This document shows, one piece after another, positions 28,318 through 40,681 of a stretch of 64,000 nt of DNA (positions within the stretch are counted from its first letter, which is position 1; each line of letters opens with the position of its first letter). The position numbers and the translations under genes were made by a program. Where the stretch lies: NCBI RefSeq assembly GCF_963678635.1, contig NC_087062.1, positions 3,621,556-3,685,555 on the forward strand, read 5' to 3'. The DNA is from Symsagittifera roscoffensis (Eukaryota > Xenacoelomorpha > Acoela > Convolutidae). Below the pieces are notes generated by a model. The model was not told where the DNA came from. It saw only the letters and a list, made by a program, of their open reading frames with translations, and searched no databases.

Positions 28318-28551
28318 GGAATTAGAAAGATTTTTGTATCGTGTCCCTTGTTGTTAAGCTAAACTTAGCAAGATCCTAAGTAGGGGGTCTTCTGCTTTTT
28401 GGGTGGAAAATCTCTTTCGTTTACAAAATCCTAGGATGAGGGTCCTCCAAAAAATTAAGGACCCCTTTCCTAGGATTTTGCTTTACGTGAGGACCCCCCC
28501 CCCTTAGGAAGGACCCCCCCCTTAGGATCCGGGACACGATACAATACTACT
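28318..28551. repeat. Polinton right terminal inverted repeat
   Basis: Reverse complement of 10251-10487. Outer ~125 bp nearly identical except for G/C-run length; the inner part is more diverged. Also a foldback: TTGTATCGTGTCCC near 28334 pairs with GGGACACGATACAA near 28531. Confidence 0.95.
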
Positions 28552-28557
28552 GATTGC
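28552..28557. other. Target site duplication, right copy (GATTGC)
   Basis: Identical to 10245-10250 and directly adjacent to the element's CAATACTACT end. Confidence 0.95.
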
Positions 28558-31296
28558 TTTAACTTTTGACTGAGGAAAAAACTGCTTTGAACTGTGTTAT
28601 AAAAATCATCAAAATTTGGCAGAGATGAAACTTTGGATATTTTAAAGGAACACATGTTGAGTTTGAAAAACCAAAACGATTTGAAATACCTTCACTGTTG
28701 AGATAAACTAAAAACAAATTTAGGATAACAAAAATACTAGAAGAAAATTTAAGCACACTTTTAATTCAAGACTTGCAACCCAGATTAACGAGCGGCTCGA
28801 CCAGAGAAACAGCCAAGTTACAGACATGGGTTGATGTGTTTTGGTTACAATATTTTAAAGCCCAGCAGAAACAATAATTACAACAATAACAGATCTTCAT
28901 GCTGTGTACTTTGAAAATGGAGAGGTGTTGAGCAATAAGATAAAAATAACACTTCGAAATCAAAGAAAATGACTAGACCCTTTAATAGACTTCAGTAAAA
29001 AAATTGGGAATTGTTTGAAAGTTAAAAAAAATTGAAGCAACAAAATCAATCAATTTAAAAAACCAAATTTTACGATAACAAATATATTCAATCAAACGAC
29101 ACTTCAAAAACATCAATTCCACAATTCAATTTGAAAACAATTTGATGGAGTTTAAACCAAACAATGAACAGAATTTGATCTAGAGACAATAAACGATTAC
29201 TTTATTACTATATGGAAAGATCTTATGAAACTAGAAACAATAGAAAAATTGTTTGACCTTATGTTTTTTAAAAAAACGAGCGACAAAAAAAAAGGTTTCA
29301 AAATGATTAAAAAAACAAGACATCAGAGAACTGTGAGGGCTTGAAAATCTATCTAATTAAAACAATAATCCTGCTGTTTGTGGTTATCTTTTTAAACTTT
29401 TCAATCGTTGCGTTGAGAATCAGTTTTTTCCTTTAGCCTTAAAATTTGCAAGAGTAATATTGCTTTTTGAGAGCTGAAAAAAAAGATGACTGCAGAAATT
29501 AAACACCAGTCTAACTTTTTCCAGTAATCAGTAAAGTACTTGAAAAAGTAATATCTAACAGAAAGACTAAGTTTTCATCAAAGCAAAACATTTTGACGCC
29601 GTATCAATATAAATATCAATAAAAAAAATCAACAGTATACTCAATTCTAGATGTAATTGAAAACTTTTAAGTGTTTGATCTACCAAAAATCACTAGGCTT
29701 GTAAATTTTTTGTTTTTTTTTCTAGTGTTTTTGAACTTTTTGATCACTCAACACTACATACAAAACATTATATTTATGGTTTTCCTTACCCATTACCTGA
29801 AAACTTGAAGTCTTATCTTGAAAACAGATACCAAATTGTTGAACTGGAAAAATAATTGTCCGAAGAGCGTTCGATAGTGTGTTGCGTGCCCCACGGGCCG
29901 GTTTGGAACTATCAAGATGACACAACCTTGTTTGGAACTATCAATGATGATGGTAAATCAATGTCCAACAGATTGAAGCGCATTTCGGTATGGGATGTAG
30001 GAAACAAAGCGCACAGTTAAAAAAGATATAAGTAAAGTAAATTAAATTAAGCCAAAAATTAATTGCAAGAATGAGTTTAATAAGGAAATTTTGAGATTTT
30101 CTTTTGAAAAAAAATATCTGGGATTCAAATTGAGACAGCAATTTTAAAAGCAAAGAGCATAAAATTCATTTAATTAATGGGTTGTCATCGCTCACAGGTA
30201 ACATTTATCGTTATAAACTGTTTCTGGGTCAAACATCTCCTAATAAGTTATTTAAAGTGTATATTCAACCAGTTTTGCAATTTGGGCTGCTAATATATGG
30301 TCTGGCAAAAAAAAAAATTATTCGAAAAATGTTTGCAAAGTGCAGAAAAGAAAACTACAAAATTGTTATTATTTAAAAAATGGACACTGATAATCGTAAA
30401 AAAAATTACAAATGGTTCACATAGAAAAAACTACTCTGCACATACGATTTAAAGAAGACGTTAACAAAAGTAATATGAAAATGACGCACCATTTACCGTA
30501 TTAACTGTTTTATTCAGAAGGATGAACTCGAATTCTGATCTTTTAAGGATTATTAGAAACAAGGGACTTCAAACAAAGAGAAAGGGCGATGGCAATCAAA
30601 ATAGAACAATGGCTATAGAGAAAAAAATCGTTTAATTTTCTGATAGAGTTCGATAAACCAATTTTAGAAGATATATGGAAAATGATTCCAAAAAAATAAG
30701 AAAAACTTATTTTTTAGTTTCGAAATTTTTATATAATAGATAACATAGACTTTTTGGAACTAACGTCATAGGTAAGGTTTCTTTTTTTCATCTCTTTCTT
30801 GAATTTGCCAAAATTAGAAAAAGGGGGCGCATAAAACTTTTTTTATAGTTTGGTTTTTTTGTGCTGACTTTCATAACAATGAAAGCATAATTTTTATTAC
30901 TCTGATTGGTAATTTAGACAGGATTTTTCGGTGATTTTTTAACAAGGGCTCTTTTGTTTGATTAGCTGAGTACTGTATGCAAAATTATTTTTTTATTCTT
31001 TGCTCTCGAGGCGTCACTCGACAGGCTAAACGCCTTTGACATTCTCCCAAGTGTATTTAATTTCATCATACACTTGGAAACTAATCTTTATGATTATGAT
31101 TATGTTTAATTGCCTTCAGTGACTCTTTTCCAACTGTCTTTTGTCTATGTTTTTTATTTCCGTTTTGTTGTACGTTTTGTTTTGTTTTCAAGTGCAAGTG
31201 AAACAATAATTCAGTGCAATTATGTTCAAACTGTCACCATATACAATTATTATAATGTTGCTAATATCCGCATTATAATCTTGTGCACAATTTTAG
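28558..31296 (+). other. Host intron right of the Polinton
   Basis: 2.7 kb of AT-rich DNA with no supported gene. Short ORFs on either strand have no recognisable content. Ends in ACAATTTTAG, the acceptor of the next exon. Together with 8839-10244 it forms one intron once the Polinton is removed. Confidence 0.55.
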
Positions 31297-31593
31297 ACCC
31301 TCTGCCTCCTGACTTTTCCAGCGTAGACTTCACAACGGGGGAAACCTTTGTGGAATTAAATCCTCAGTGGCCGATTACGGCAGTCCGCGGTAACATTGAC
31401 CAGTATCATTTCGACAACAGCACTTTCGCAAATGCTGTTGCTAGTGCTTCCGGCTATAAGATGAACACGACTCAGAGTTTCAGCTTAACAGGCTTGCAAC
31501 CAGGCACCCAGTACAATCTGAGTTTCTTCGGCTGGATAAATGCTTGCAACGGAGTTCGATCAAAAATTGCTCAAATTTTACAAATATGCACCA
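31297..31593 (+). CDS. Host exon, FN3 domain (99 codons)
   Basis: Acceptor ACAATTTTAG, donor GTGAGT at 31594, phase 1 at both ends. After DPLPPDFSSVDFTTGETF the protein runs through NIDQYHFDNSTF and SFSLTGLQPGTQYNLSFFGW and closes with QICTS. This is a clear FN3 signature (L-x-PG-T-x-Y). It is the closest relative of the 8545-8838 exon on the other side of the Polinton, so the two arose by exon duplication. Sequons and Cys pairs suggest an extracellular position. Confidence 0.85.
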
Positions 31594-32281
31594 GTGAGTG
31601 AGATATGTTTTTGGTCGAAATAATTAAATAATTCTACTGATGATTTCTAGTGATGAAGCCAAAAAGTCACCCACGGTTTCCAGACTTTTTCCGCGACTAT
31701 TAAACATATTATGCTGATTATGCGGTTTTCGGTTGCGGAATTAACTTCGGCGAAACGGAAAAGTCAAAAAAATTAGTCGCGGACATCGACCCTTATACTT
31801 TTAGTATATTTGATTACATAAACTTATCTAGGGGCGGATCTAGGATTTTCTCGAGGGGGAATTTTCAAAAAAGTTCGAAAGTTTTGTCGATCAAATTGAT
31901 TTTCCGAGCTCTGCCAAAGCAACAAAAAGACCTTGCCTTGGCCAGATTTTGTGCGCCGCAGGCAAAATTTTGAAAAAACAGGCCAAAAAATTGCGTTTTT
32001 CCGGCGCGCGCTCATCCTTCAAAATTGGTATTTATGGGCACGTCGCCAAAATTGGATATCTCAAAATTGGTATTTATGGGCACGTCGCCAAAATTGGATA
32101 TCTCAAAATAGTACAAAGGGGGACCCTTTGGGTCGGCAAGGGGTCGAGTCCCTGAGGGAAAAGGGCATCCCCCCCCCCATAAATCCGCCCCTGAACTTAT
32201 CTGATCTTCAATTAAAGCATATTGCTTGAAACGCTGCAAATCAAAATATAGATTTTTAAAGAGTTTTCGTTTTCCTTTCAG
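31594..32281 (+). other. Host intron with a hAT-like MITE
   Basis: GTGAGT to TTCCTTTCAG. It contains a 365-bp non-autonomous element at 31829-32193. Nothing else was seen in it. Confidence 0.7.
31829..32193. mobile_element. hAT-like MITE with CAGGGGCGGAT ends, 8-bp TSD
   Basis: The left end is TAGGGGCGGATCTAGG (first base C>T) and the right end AAATCCGCCCCTG. The flanking octamer AACTTATC (31821-31828 and 32194-32201) is a perfect target duplication, as made by hAT transposases. No transposase ORF. Inside is a 42-bp tandem duplication (32019-32060 and 32061-32102). Related copies: 44466-44856, 45768-46201 and a partial inverted one ending at 35695. Confidence 0.85.
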
Positions 32282-32544
32282 AACCCAACGTGTCCAGTGT
32301 AACAGCAGTGCCTGGAAATAAAGACAATGAAATTGTCGTTTCATTTACGACTCAGGGAGCGTTTGACTCGGCCTATGTAACTGTTCGGAGCGTAGAACTA
32401 AGATATTCCAAAACCGTGCAAGCACTAAACAACACGATAGTTGTCACCGACCTGCTTCCAGCGACGACATATGAGTTTCAAGTTGAACTGACCATTGGAG
32501 AGGCTTCCGAAAACGGTTATTTTGTCTTACTTGATGAACAAAAA
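32282..32544 (+). CDS. Host exon, FN3 domain (3' end uncertain)
   Basis: Acceptor TTCCTTTCAG, phase 1. The protein reads EPNVSSVTAVPGNKDNEIVV, SFTTQG..., VTDLLPATTYEFQVELTIG. LLPATTYEFQV is the FN3 E-F signature. The 3' boundary is unclear. The ORF stays open to 32568, but the only phase-1 GT is at 32516 (GTTATT, weak), while alignment with the 40577-40681 exon suggests the domain continues to FVLLDE (a GTTGAT at 32545 would be phase 0). The exon may be partly decayed or use an unusual donor. Confidence 0.7.
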
Positions 32545-35500
32545 GTTGATCACTATACCCAATTCTGAGAAATTTCAAAATTTTATTTTAACATTATATC
32601 GAAAGAGTCAAACCGGGCTTGAATGGGATTAATTTTGGAGTTCACCTTCAAAACACAATAAGATGACATTTTTGCGCATCTAAAATTTTGCGAGGAAAGT
32701 TTCTTATAATGTTCTAAAATTACTTTCACAAAAACCTATTTTGAAAAACATTTTGCGCCGTAGGAGACTATTTGAGATATTTGGCTTGATGCTATTTTTC
32801 TTTTTGGATGGTTTTGAATATTCAAATTTCTCAATCCTTAACATTTTCACCCTTATGCATGAAATTTTTTTGACAACCATTTCTGTATAAATTATGCGTT
32901 TTAAAATTGTCACCAACTAATTGTGTTTTCATTTTCGCGCTGATGTATTTTAATTGTCCTTATAAAGTACATAAATTAGGAACTTAAATTAAAAGTATTA
33001 TCCGATATTTTTTTAAGAATTGAAAAGTGACAGCCAAAGTTAATTTTCTGAAAATCGAAACAGGCGGATCGAAACAAGATCCGTAATAGCTACATAAATG
33101 CCTTCATAAAAATATCACAAATAAGTAAACAGAGAACTGTTTTATTTCAGAAATTGGTGGTCTAGTATGTGCACAAGGCGCAATGCGAACATCATCAGAT
33201 ACGATGACTGCTTCTACTGGTTTGATATTATAGTTTTTTTTGCATTTATCCCCGACAAAAATTATGACAAAAAGTGGGTTGAACTTTCTGTTCGTGTTTT
33301 GGTTTTAAAGAAAACGTTGATCTGTTTAGAAGTAATCAATAAGTAAGCAAAAAAATGGTCCATTCATCTAACTGTGAGTTTTATGTAGCGATTTTACAAA
33401 CCAAAGTTTTTAGCTCTGATTTGTATAAGCTACATACGTCGGAAGTTGCATAGAAAGATAATTGAACAAGCATCGATAATTGAACAACCGAAAGCTCGGA
33501 CCACAAAAAAATCTTTTTGCATGTTTTCATTTGTCAGTGGTGTGACGAGAGGGTCTAAATAAAAGTCAAGAAAAATTGGCCGTATTCTACAGCTTTTTTT
33601 TATCAAAAATTGACTAAAAATTCATAAAAAAATAATTGGTCTTGATAACTTTTCTATTTTTTCAAAACTAATTTTGTTGATTTCGCCGCCAAAATAAAAG
33701 CTTAATATTTTTTTTTACAAACCACTGGCTCGCTATTTTCTATTGCAACTATATTAAAAATGAAAAACTTTTCTCAAACAGGTTTTACTCGACCTTGAGA
33801 AGTTGTTTTAGCAAAACTTTAGTGCGTCGTTCGATTGAAGACAGAGAGGATGTCTAAAAAATACCATGATTACTTGTGTTAACTAACGTTGCGCGGAAAA
33901 TTTTTTCAAACGAAAACAAAACTCGTAATCACTTTCAGTGGTTAAAATTATTAGGAGCCATTAAGCGCTCGTATAAAACAATAGTTATAACCCAATAAAT
34001 TAGTATTACTTTTTTCCTGCCTCAGTTATCTGTCTCATGATGCATGACTTTTTCATGAGTTTTGCTTGACCATTACTTAAACCGCAGAAATTTAGGATTA
34101 CTTTTTGAGAAACAAAGTTTTTTAATTAAAAAAATAAGCAAAAAATTGAAGAACAATTTACTTAAAATATGTTTCTGTTTTAAGAGTAATGAACGCAGTG
34201 AAGGCTTTTGTATAGGTCTTGGCAATTTTTTGGTTTCAGGAAAATTTTCTAAAAATTACAGATGTGCATTTATACACATTAATGCATTTAAGTAAGCACT
34301 AAGGTATATATGCATTTTTTGAGTTCAATTGAAATTCATTTGCTGGATTTTACTAAATAACACGCTCAAAATACGAAAGTGATAATGGCGCGAAAACCAT
34401 TTCTAGTTTCGAAAGTGGAATTTAGTTTTTAGATATCCATTTGAATAAAAATTTTACCTTTTGATGCAGTTTTCTCAAGTTGGGTTAATATTAAGAAACG
34501 CATGTCATAAATTGTTCTAGAAATTCAAAGAGCCTAAAGGGCATCTAGTTTTTCTTTGAAAATCAAAAAGTTGAGATTTTTCTTACAAAATCAGAGTTCT
34601 TTTTCTGTTTAATTGCGTTTATTACTTTTTCCAACTGTCTTATGGCAATGTTTTTAATTTGTTTTTCTTGTCATTTTTCAAGAAAAATTCTAGAGTATGC
34701 CTAATTTACTATACCTATCCACTACGCCTAAGGTCTTGGCTGTAGTTCAGATCGTCTCATCACGCCACGGACAAAAAGACATAACTTCAAAAAAATGGTC
34801 TAACTTTTCGGTGCTGCTTGTTCAGTTATCCTTGTGTAAGATCTAAATCTATTGTAGTGACTGAAATTGCTTATAGAAGGGTAGCGGTTGCGTACAGTGC
34901 AAGGGTTTTGTTGCCGCTCAAACTTGATTAAAATTACATCACGGTTCAAATAATTTCCTTTTGCAAAACTTTTTTTGGCGATGTATGCACCTTCAACCAA
35001 TCAGGGTAACAAACTGGGGTTAGTAATATCGTTCTTTCAAATTCACAGATAGATGAATGAATTTGTTTCGATTTTTTTCTCAGGTATTTGAACCTCTCAC
35101 CAACCAAAGGGTCAAACTTTTGATATTATTTTATGACATCCATTTTTGGCTGATCAACCATAAAAAACATGAATGAAATGTTCTAAAAGCGCCTTAGTTG
35201 CCAAGATATACTTTTTTGAAGAGAAGCGCGCGCCGAAAAAACTTAATTTTTTGGTAAAGTTTTTACGAAAAAGTGCCCAAAAACGGCTATTTTGACCTGT
35301 TGTCTTTTTTTAAAACTTGCCGGCGGCGCATATATTTTGGTCAAAATAGGGTCTTTAAAGTGTTCTGGGAGTGCTTGGAAAATCAATTTGATTCACCTGG
35401 AAAAAAAGGTAGACGAAACATTACGAAGCCAAACTGTGCACTAGATAGGCACACAATTCTGTGTCTGTATATTCCTGGATTCCAGAGACAAGTCTTTAAA

Positions 35501-35893
35501 CATGTTAAAATTTTGTCGGAACGATCAAAGGAAAGTAAAGAACAAAAGAAGAACAAAGGGAGCGTCCTTGTTGCGGAATCCGCTTACAATGCGCAAAATG
35601 CACAGTTTGGCCTCGAAATGAATTTTCAATATTTTTTAAAAACTGTTTGAAAATGTGCCCCCTCCCCCCTGGAGAAAGTCCTAGAGCCGCCCCTGGCGCC
35701 AATGAATATTATGTTTGTCTTCATTGGTGACATTTTAAGCGAAATATTTTCAGGGGCTTTGCTAAATTGTGAGACTTAATTGCTAGTTACAATACCATTT
35801 TAATCTGTTTATTTATGCGCCGATGAAACTTGTTTATATATTCAAGGATGTGAACAATTATCAAATTTGGCTGTGATTTTTTGCATCCTTCAG
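32545..35893 (+). other. Host intron, 3.3 kb
   Basis: Non-coding, with a copy of the dispersed repeat (about 34190-34680) and a partial inverted hAT-like MITE ending at 35695. A possible short exon at 33151-33219 (acceptor TTTATTTCAG) was considered and not accepted. Confidence 0.5.
34190..34680. repeat. Dispersed intronic repeat family, copy 2
   Basis: Same motif order as 9197-9560: 'aatgaacgcagtgaaggct', then 'gatgcagttttctcaagttggg' and 'aaattgttctagaaattcaa'. Confidence 0.55.
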
Positions 35894-36058
35894 AGTTCTC
35901 TGCGACACCATCTGAAGTGAACTCCGAGTTCCTGGCACCAGCTGTGTGCAGAGTTAGATGGAGAGCTAATCCCAACTTCATAAATGTCACTCAGAATGAC
36001 TTCTACGATGTTCTGCTGAACGGAGTCTTTGTGACAAGACTGGCAGCGGATAAAGAAT
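35894..36058 (+). CDS. Host exon, first half of an FN3 domain (55 codons)
   Basis: Acceptor GCATCCTTCAG, donor GTAAGG at 36059, phase 1 at both ends. The protein EFSATPSEVNSEF continues through VCRVRWRANPNFINVTQNDF and DVLLNGVFVTRL. The conserved Trp (VRW) and following 'Y-x-V-x-L-N-G' strand mark the A-C strands of FN3. The second half is missing here and should be on another exon that was not identified before 40121. A sequon (NVT) is present. Confidence 0.75.
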
Positions 36059-39000
36059 GTAAGGCCTTTTTTCAGAAAATTTAACCTAACACAAATAGTT
36101 TTTTTAATTATATCGTGAAATATTTTTTAGATAACTTGTGATAAAGAGTTAGATTTTTCAATGAACAGCAACTTCTTCTCAAATTTTTCTGTTACATTTC
36201 TTTGCAGTATCATGTGCCAATGAACGTAGTGAAAACACCTAAATGTCTTGATTTTTTTTCAAGGAAAGTTTCTTGAAATATGTTCATGCTCAAGTTTGAT
36301 TTTTCGTGGTTTGACTTTTGACTTCTTTTGAGATCAATTCGATCACATTGTTGGAAGTAAAACGAACTCCACTTTCAAACAGCAAAAGTGTAAAAGTCCG
36401 AAAGTTGAATCCAATTTTTCAAATTTTCAAGCAAAATAAAAACATTTCACCTGTTGATGCAGTTTTCTCAAATTAATTTACTTGAGTCAAAAAAATCACG
36501 AATTATTTTAGAAATTCAAGGAGATTTAAAGTAATATTTTACGAGATAATTAACTCTCTTTGAAAATTTGATACTTCTGCTGGAACCTTCAGGCTTTTTA
36601 ATAGCATGTGATTTGGCATTCGGTTGGTAATAAGTTCACACAGTTGATGCTTTTTTCATTGTTAAAAGGAGCCAAAAAATCAATTTGATGAAATATCAAG
36701 GCTATAATAAAAACTCGATATCAGAAATTTTTAACTCGCAATTTTTTGAAAAACATAGTTTATTTCTTATGTGTCTTTATGCTTTCCAATTTATTATTTG
36801 CAAAGTTAGTTTGGATGCCTTCAGTTTGTTATATTCCAAATTATTACTTGAAGCTACTTTATTTTTGGCTAGTGTTTGCCTATTGCTAAGCGTTTTTGGT
36901 CGAGAGGGCAGTGTGTGAGACTGCAATTCTCGCGGTCGCCGGTTCCAAGCCAATGCGTAGCAAAATTTTTCCAATTCGAGGCTTAGTTATATTTTTTGTT
37001 ATCCTACTGTATAAAGCAAATTTTTTTGTCGTGTTCTGGCTAGTGTTTGCGAAGCGCAGCTTCACGTCTGTGTTTATACATCAACAATGAAGTCCAGTTT
37101 ACAGCTGCCATTCGATAATTTGGCTCGATATCATTCCTATTTTATTAGAAAAAATATACAAAAACTTGACCTATCTGTATTCTAATTTCTTAAATATATA
37201 TATTTTAGACTGAAATGCTGAAGGCATCGCTGCTCGAATCATGCTTTGATTGTTTTAAAACGCAAATTCGTTATGTGACACGCTATCCGCACTCATTATC
37301 ATTCTAAGTGAATTGAGACCTATTTTAAATGGTCAAAATAATTCTGGTCAAGTTTTAGCGGTTTTTGAGACAAGCTTCGCCCTGATATACGAGCAGTATT
37401 GTTCTAATTGACAACAATTGAGTCTTAGGCAAAATTAAACAACCTTGAGATTGCGTGAATGTGGGACCGAGTGAATTTCTTCCCCCTATTAAACATTTAA
37501 GGAGGAAGATGCCAAGTTGGTTATAAGTCAAAGTTTTCAGACACTCTCCGTTTTCTAATTTCAAATTGAATAGTGAACATGATATCATAACTTGGGATTG
37601 AGGAAGATGTTCCGACAATTCAGGGCATCATAGAATGTTTAAAGATAAAATTTACGTCAGAAAATACAGACCACAGATACTAATATACTTTCATTATATA
37701 TTGTCCCCAGTGCTAACTGAGATTTTCTTGCGATTAAATATTTTGATTTACATGCTTAGTTCTAAGTGTGGTTCTGGACGAACTGGATCTGTGTTTGAGT
37801 TACGAGGTTTCCATTTTACCACGAAGAGGAGATATGTTGAATGATCCCACGAAAATCCAAGTCCGGAACTGTGAGTTTCACATAGCTGAAATTTCCATTG
37901 ATTTTGATAAATGAGGAATTGTTGAATTGTTTTGTGGTTTTAGGGCAAGATGGGGCTTCTATCGCAGCTATTTATCGTGAGGATACTTTTTTTCTCGAAT
38001 CAAAACTAAAAAAGTCTTTTCGATTACTTTCTGAAGCATGTTTTTTTTTCGTTTCAGAACAGTTTCCTGCAGCTCTTGGTAATTACTTTTTTCTTCTACA
38101 ACTTTAACAGTATCACATACAGTTTCGAATCACAATCGATTATATTATGATTTTATTATCAGTCTCACTAAAAGGGAGAAAAAATCTATTATAATCACTT
38201 AACAATAGATTTTTTTCTCTCTTTCAGAGCAAATTATTATGAAATACAATACGTTTAACCGATAATAATTGATGATTAACCCATCTTTTTATTGATACAA
38301 TTAAAACCAACTATAATGAATTATTTTCATCCCAATATCTAAATTGTTTGTTACGCACAAATACTATATTTTAATCGATTATACTCAATTATCATCCTTT
38401 TGGTTTGCCCATTTTGCCTTCTGAAGTGCTTATATTTTATGACTTGATAGACGTTGGTTTATCTTAAAATTGGGAAAATTGTTTTTTCCTTTTTCACATC
38501 AATTGAAATTTTTAACTTTTTTATTTTTTGATTTTTCTTATATTATATTTGTATAAAGAAGCATATTGTTAGTTTTCTTACCACCAAAAAATTAGCACAG
38601 TGTTTTAGTTTCATGCTTCATTTCGAAGATTTGATTTCACCTACCGCGGTAACCTTTCAATTCGTATGAAGGGATCTCTATAGAACTTTCGTTTCGTGGT
38701 AAGGCTTTGTGTTCAGATAAACCAAACTTTGACAACACATCTCACTTATAAAGATTTTGTTATTGATAGAAAAATAATAACCCATAGAATATAATTAAAA
38801 TAACCTTTTTCTAAGACAAATTTTTGACCAAATAGGAGGTTATAATAATTTAGAATAGATTGTACTAGATTGTGATTGCTTGAAAGAGTTTTTCTGTATG
38901 AACTATAATCAGTTATATTGCATCATAAAAGATTGTAATCTCTTGCAAGTTATCAAGATTATAACCAAATACAAATCTCTAAACACCTACAAATTTGGTA

Positions 39001-40120
39001 ACTTCACTTACACTTGTCTGATTGTTAAGCCTGAAAACAAATTTTTTATTATGTTAAGAGAGCTGCGAGTACTGTGCAAACGATGACCTTGATGATGTCT
39101 GCGCATTTCCGTTTTTGTACAATGGGCGAAATTGGTCAAAATGCCTTCAGCGAGCAGACCCTCTACCAAGCACCCTCTGGTGCTACAATGCAGATAGCCA
39201 GGAGATCAGCTGCAGCATAGAGTCCCTTTTCTGCTGTTAGTGAAATCAAAAGTTAACGGCTAAAATGGCCAAAATTTTATCCAGTATCTTATTTTCTTCT
39301 ATAAATTGAAGCGATAGAATTACTCTTTTTGCAAAAATTTGCTCACATCGGGCGCTCTTGAATTTTTTCGGCGTACAGTACCGATTACTACCAGGGTTTT
39401 TTTTACAAACAGTTCGTGTTTCAATGGATCGTGTTCGGTTGTATACGCATTCGATTGTGTTCATTGGACCGACTAAAAATTATTTATGTAAAAAGGACCA
39501 AAATCTGCTGGTAGAGCCACTGGCTAAAAAAAGTTACTTTTTCTCTTCCAACGAACAAATGATGGAAATTATACCTATATGCGCTGTAATAACCCCTGTC
39601 CGATCAAGATCTGCCATCACGTGATATTAGTTGTGCGGATCAGTCAAAGCTCTCATTTTCTTCAAATTCCGATAGGCTGATATCAATTTATAAGGGCGTC
39701 CTCTTTTATCCGATGATATGTATTAAGTTTTATATTACGATTGTTGATTCCAGTTTCGCCGGGAGCATATAACAATGTTTGTTAGATATATTTTAATCTT
39801 GGATTTTCTTGAAGCATGGGGGTGGAGTTTCAATTTTTCTTATGGTTTTTTTTAGAAAAAATTATTAATGTAACAAAAAACTCTCAAAATGGGGAAAATT
39901 GGCGCCACAAGCTCTTTTATGAAAACTTTAGGATTGGCCGATCAAAAAGAGATGTTGTAATTTAGTAGCAAAGAAGGGACGACCAGTAAAGTCTCGGGAG
40001 AGAGAGAAAGAGGCCGGCCAACGCCCCTCCATCTAAATCCACTAGTGACGTTGACCGCGTTTTTTACAGGCATGAAGCGATTACTGTGAATGATGAAAAA
40101 GTTTATTTCTCTGCTTTTAG
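36059..40120 (+). other. Host intron, 4.1 kb, with repeats and a tRNA-like remnant
   Basis: Non-coding. It includes a dispersed repeat copy (about 36214-36600), a tRNA-like stretch (about 36893-36962) and an AT-rich region with TTATAATC palindromic motifs (about 38140-38400). The missing second half of the 35894-36058 domain should lie here, but none was found with confidence. Confidence 0.5.
36214..36600. repeat. Dispersed intronic repeat family, copy 3
   Basis: 'aatgaacgtagtgaaaacacc', 'cgaactccactttcaaacag' and 'gatgcagttttctcaaatta' in the same order as the other copies. Confidence 0.55.
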
Positions 40121-40270
40121 TGGCTCGTATTCCTGAGTTTTCGGGAGACATGAGCTTCGAAACTCTCTCAGTAGGAAGTATTCGGGTGGCTTGGAACACG
40201 GACTCAGACTACTATTCCGCATTCAGGCTATTTGTGAACAAACAATTAGTCGGAACGACTGTTGAAAAGG
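40121..40270 (+). CDS. Host exon, first half of an FN3 domain (50 codons)
   Basis: Acceptor CTGCTTTTAG, donor GTGAGG at 40271, phase 1 at both ends. VARIPEFSGDMSFETLSVGS, IRVAWNTDSDYYSAF, RLFVNKQLVGTTVEKG: Trp in the 'V-x-W' position and the 'F-x-L-F-V-N-x-x' strand are typical of FN3. It is paired with the next exon, which supplies the E-G strands. Confidence 0.78.
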
Positions 40271-40576
40271 GTGAGGGAAAATTGCGGTAATTTGAATAGT
40301 GCATTATGAGTTGAAACTTGAAGTCACTCTACCATTAGCGTTGACTATGGCGTCATTTTTGCAGAAATATACAAAAAGTTTGACTCGAATCTAAGAACTT
40401 CTTCATGGCATTCCAACAAAAAGCCTCTGAGCCAAATATGAGGTTTTTTCAATTTTGTACTAGAAAGCGTATTAGAAGGTTATCACTGTCAACTTGAATG
40501 AGTTGTTTCGTATTTTGCACCTTTTCACATCCAAAACGTGCGCTCTAAGGTATGTGCTCTTGCGAATGCTGCTTAG
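40271..40576 (+). other. Short host intron between half-domain exons
   Basis: 306 bp from GTGAGG to GCTGCTTAG; nothing else in it. Confidence 0.65.
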
Positions 40577-40681
40577 ATTTTGTGCTGAATAATCTGGTCA
40601 CTGGGACGACGTACCAATTTGAAGTTCAAATCGAGAGTTACGGAAGATTGGGAAACAAGGAATTTGTCATCTTCCAAGCAT
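40577..40681 (+). CDS. Host exon, second half of an FN3 domain (35 codons)
   Basis: Acceptor GCTGCTTAG, donor GTGAGT at 40682, phase 1 at both ends. The peptide FVLNNLVTGTTYQFEVQIES continues YGRLGNKEFVIFQA. 'L-V-T-G-T-T-Y-x-F-x-V' is the FN3 E-F signature. It completes the domain begun at 40121-40270. Confidence 0.8.

Larger units (their letters stand above)
10251..28551. mobile_element. Complete Polinton/Maverick element, 18,301 bp
   Basis: The element has matching ends (AGTAGTATTGTATCGTG left; its reverse complement right), AG/CT termini, terminal inverted repeats of about 235 bp and a perfect GATTGC target duplication. It carries the full Polinton gene set: protein-primed DNA polymerase B, DDE integrase, packaging ATPase, adenain-like protease, major and minor jelly-roll capsid proteins, a pX-like core protein and conserved small proteins. 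Nearly all genes are on the minus strand, antisense to the host FN3 gene whose intron it occupies. A 3.7-kb inner segment flanked by 119-bp inverted repeats carries the only plus-strand genes. Apart from a frameshift in PolB the genes are open, so the insertion is probably young. Presence of both capsid proteins, protease and ATPase implies that the family could form virions, which is an inference. Confidence 0.97.

Noticed and set aside
33151-33219. Possible 69-bp phase-1 exon after TTTATTTCAG
   Set aside because: Peptide (IGGLVCAQGAMRTSS) has no FN3 features and the donor is weak.
37944-37976. Possible 33-bp microexon (acceptor GTGGTTTTAG, donor GTGAGG, phase 1)
   Set aside because: Splice signals and phase fit, but 11 codons give no domain evidence; could be chance in AT-rich DNA.
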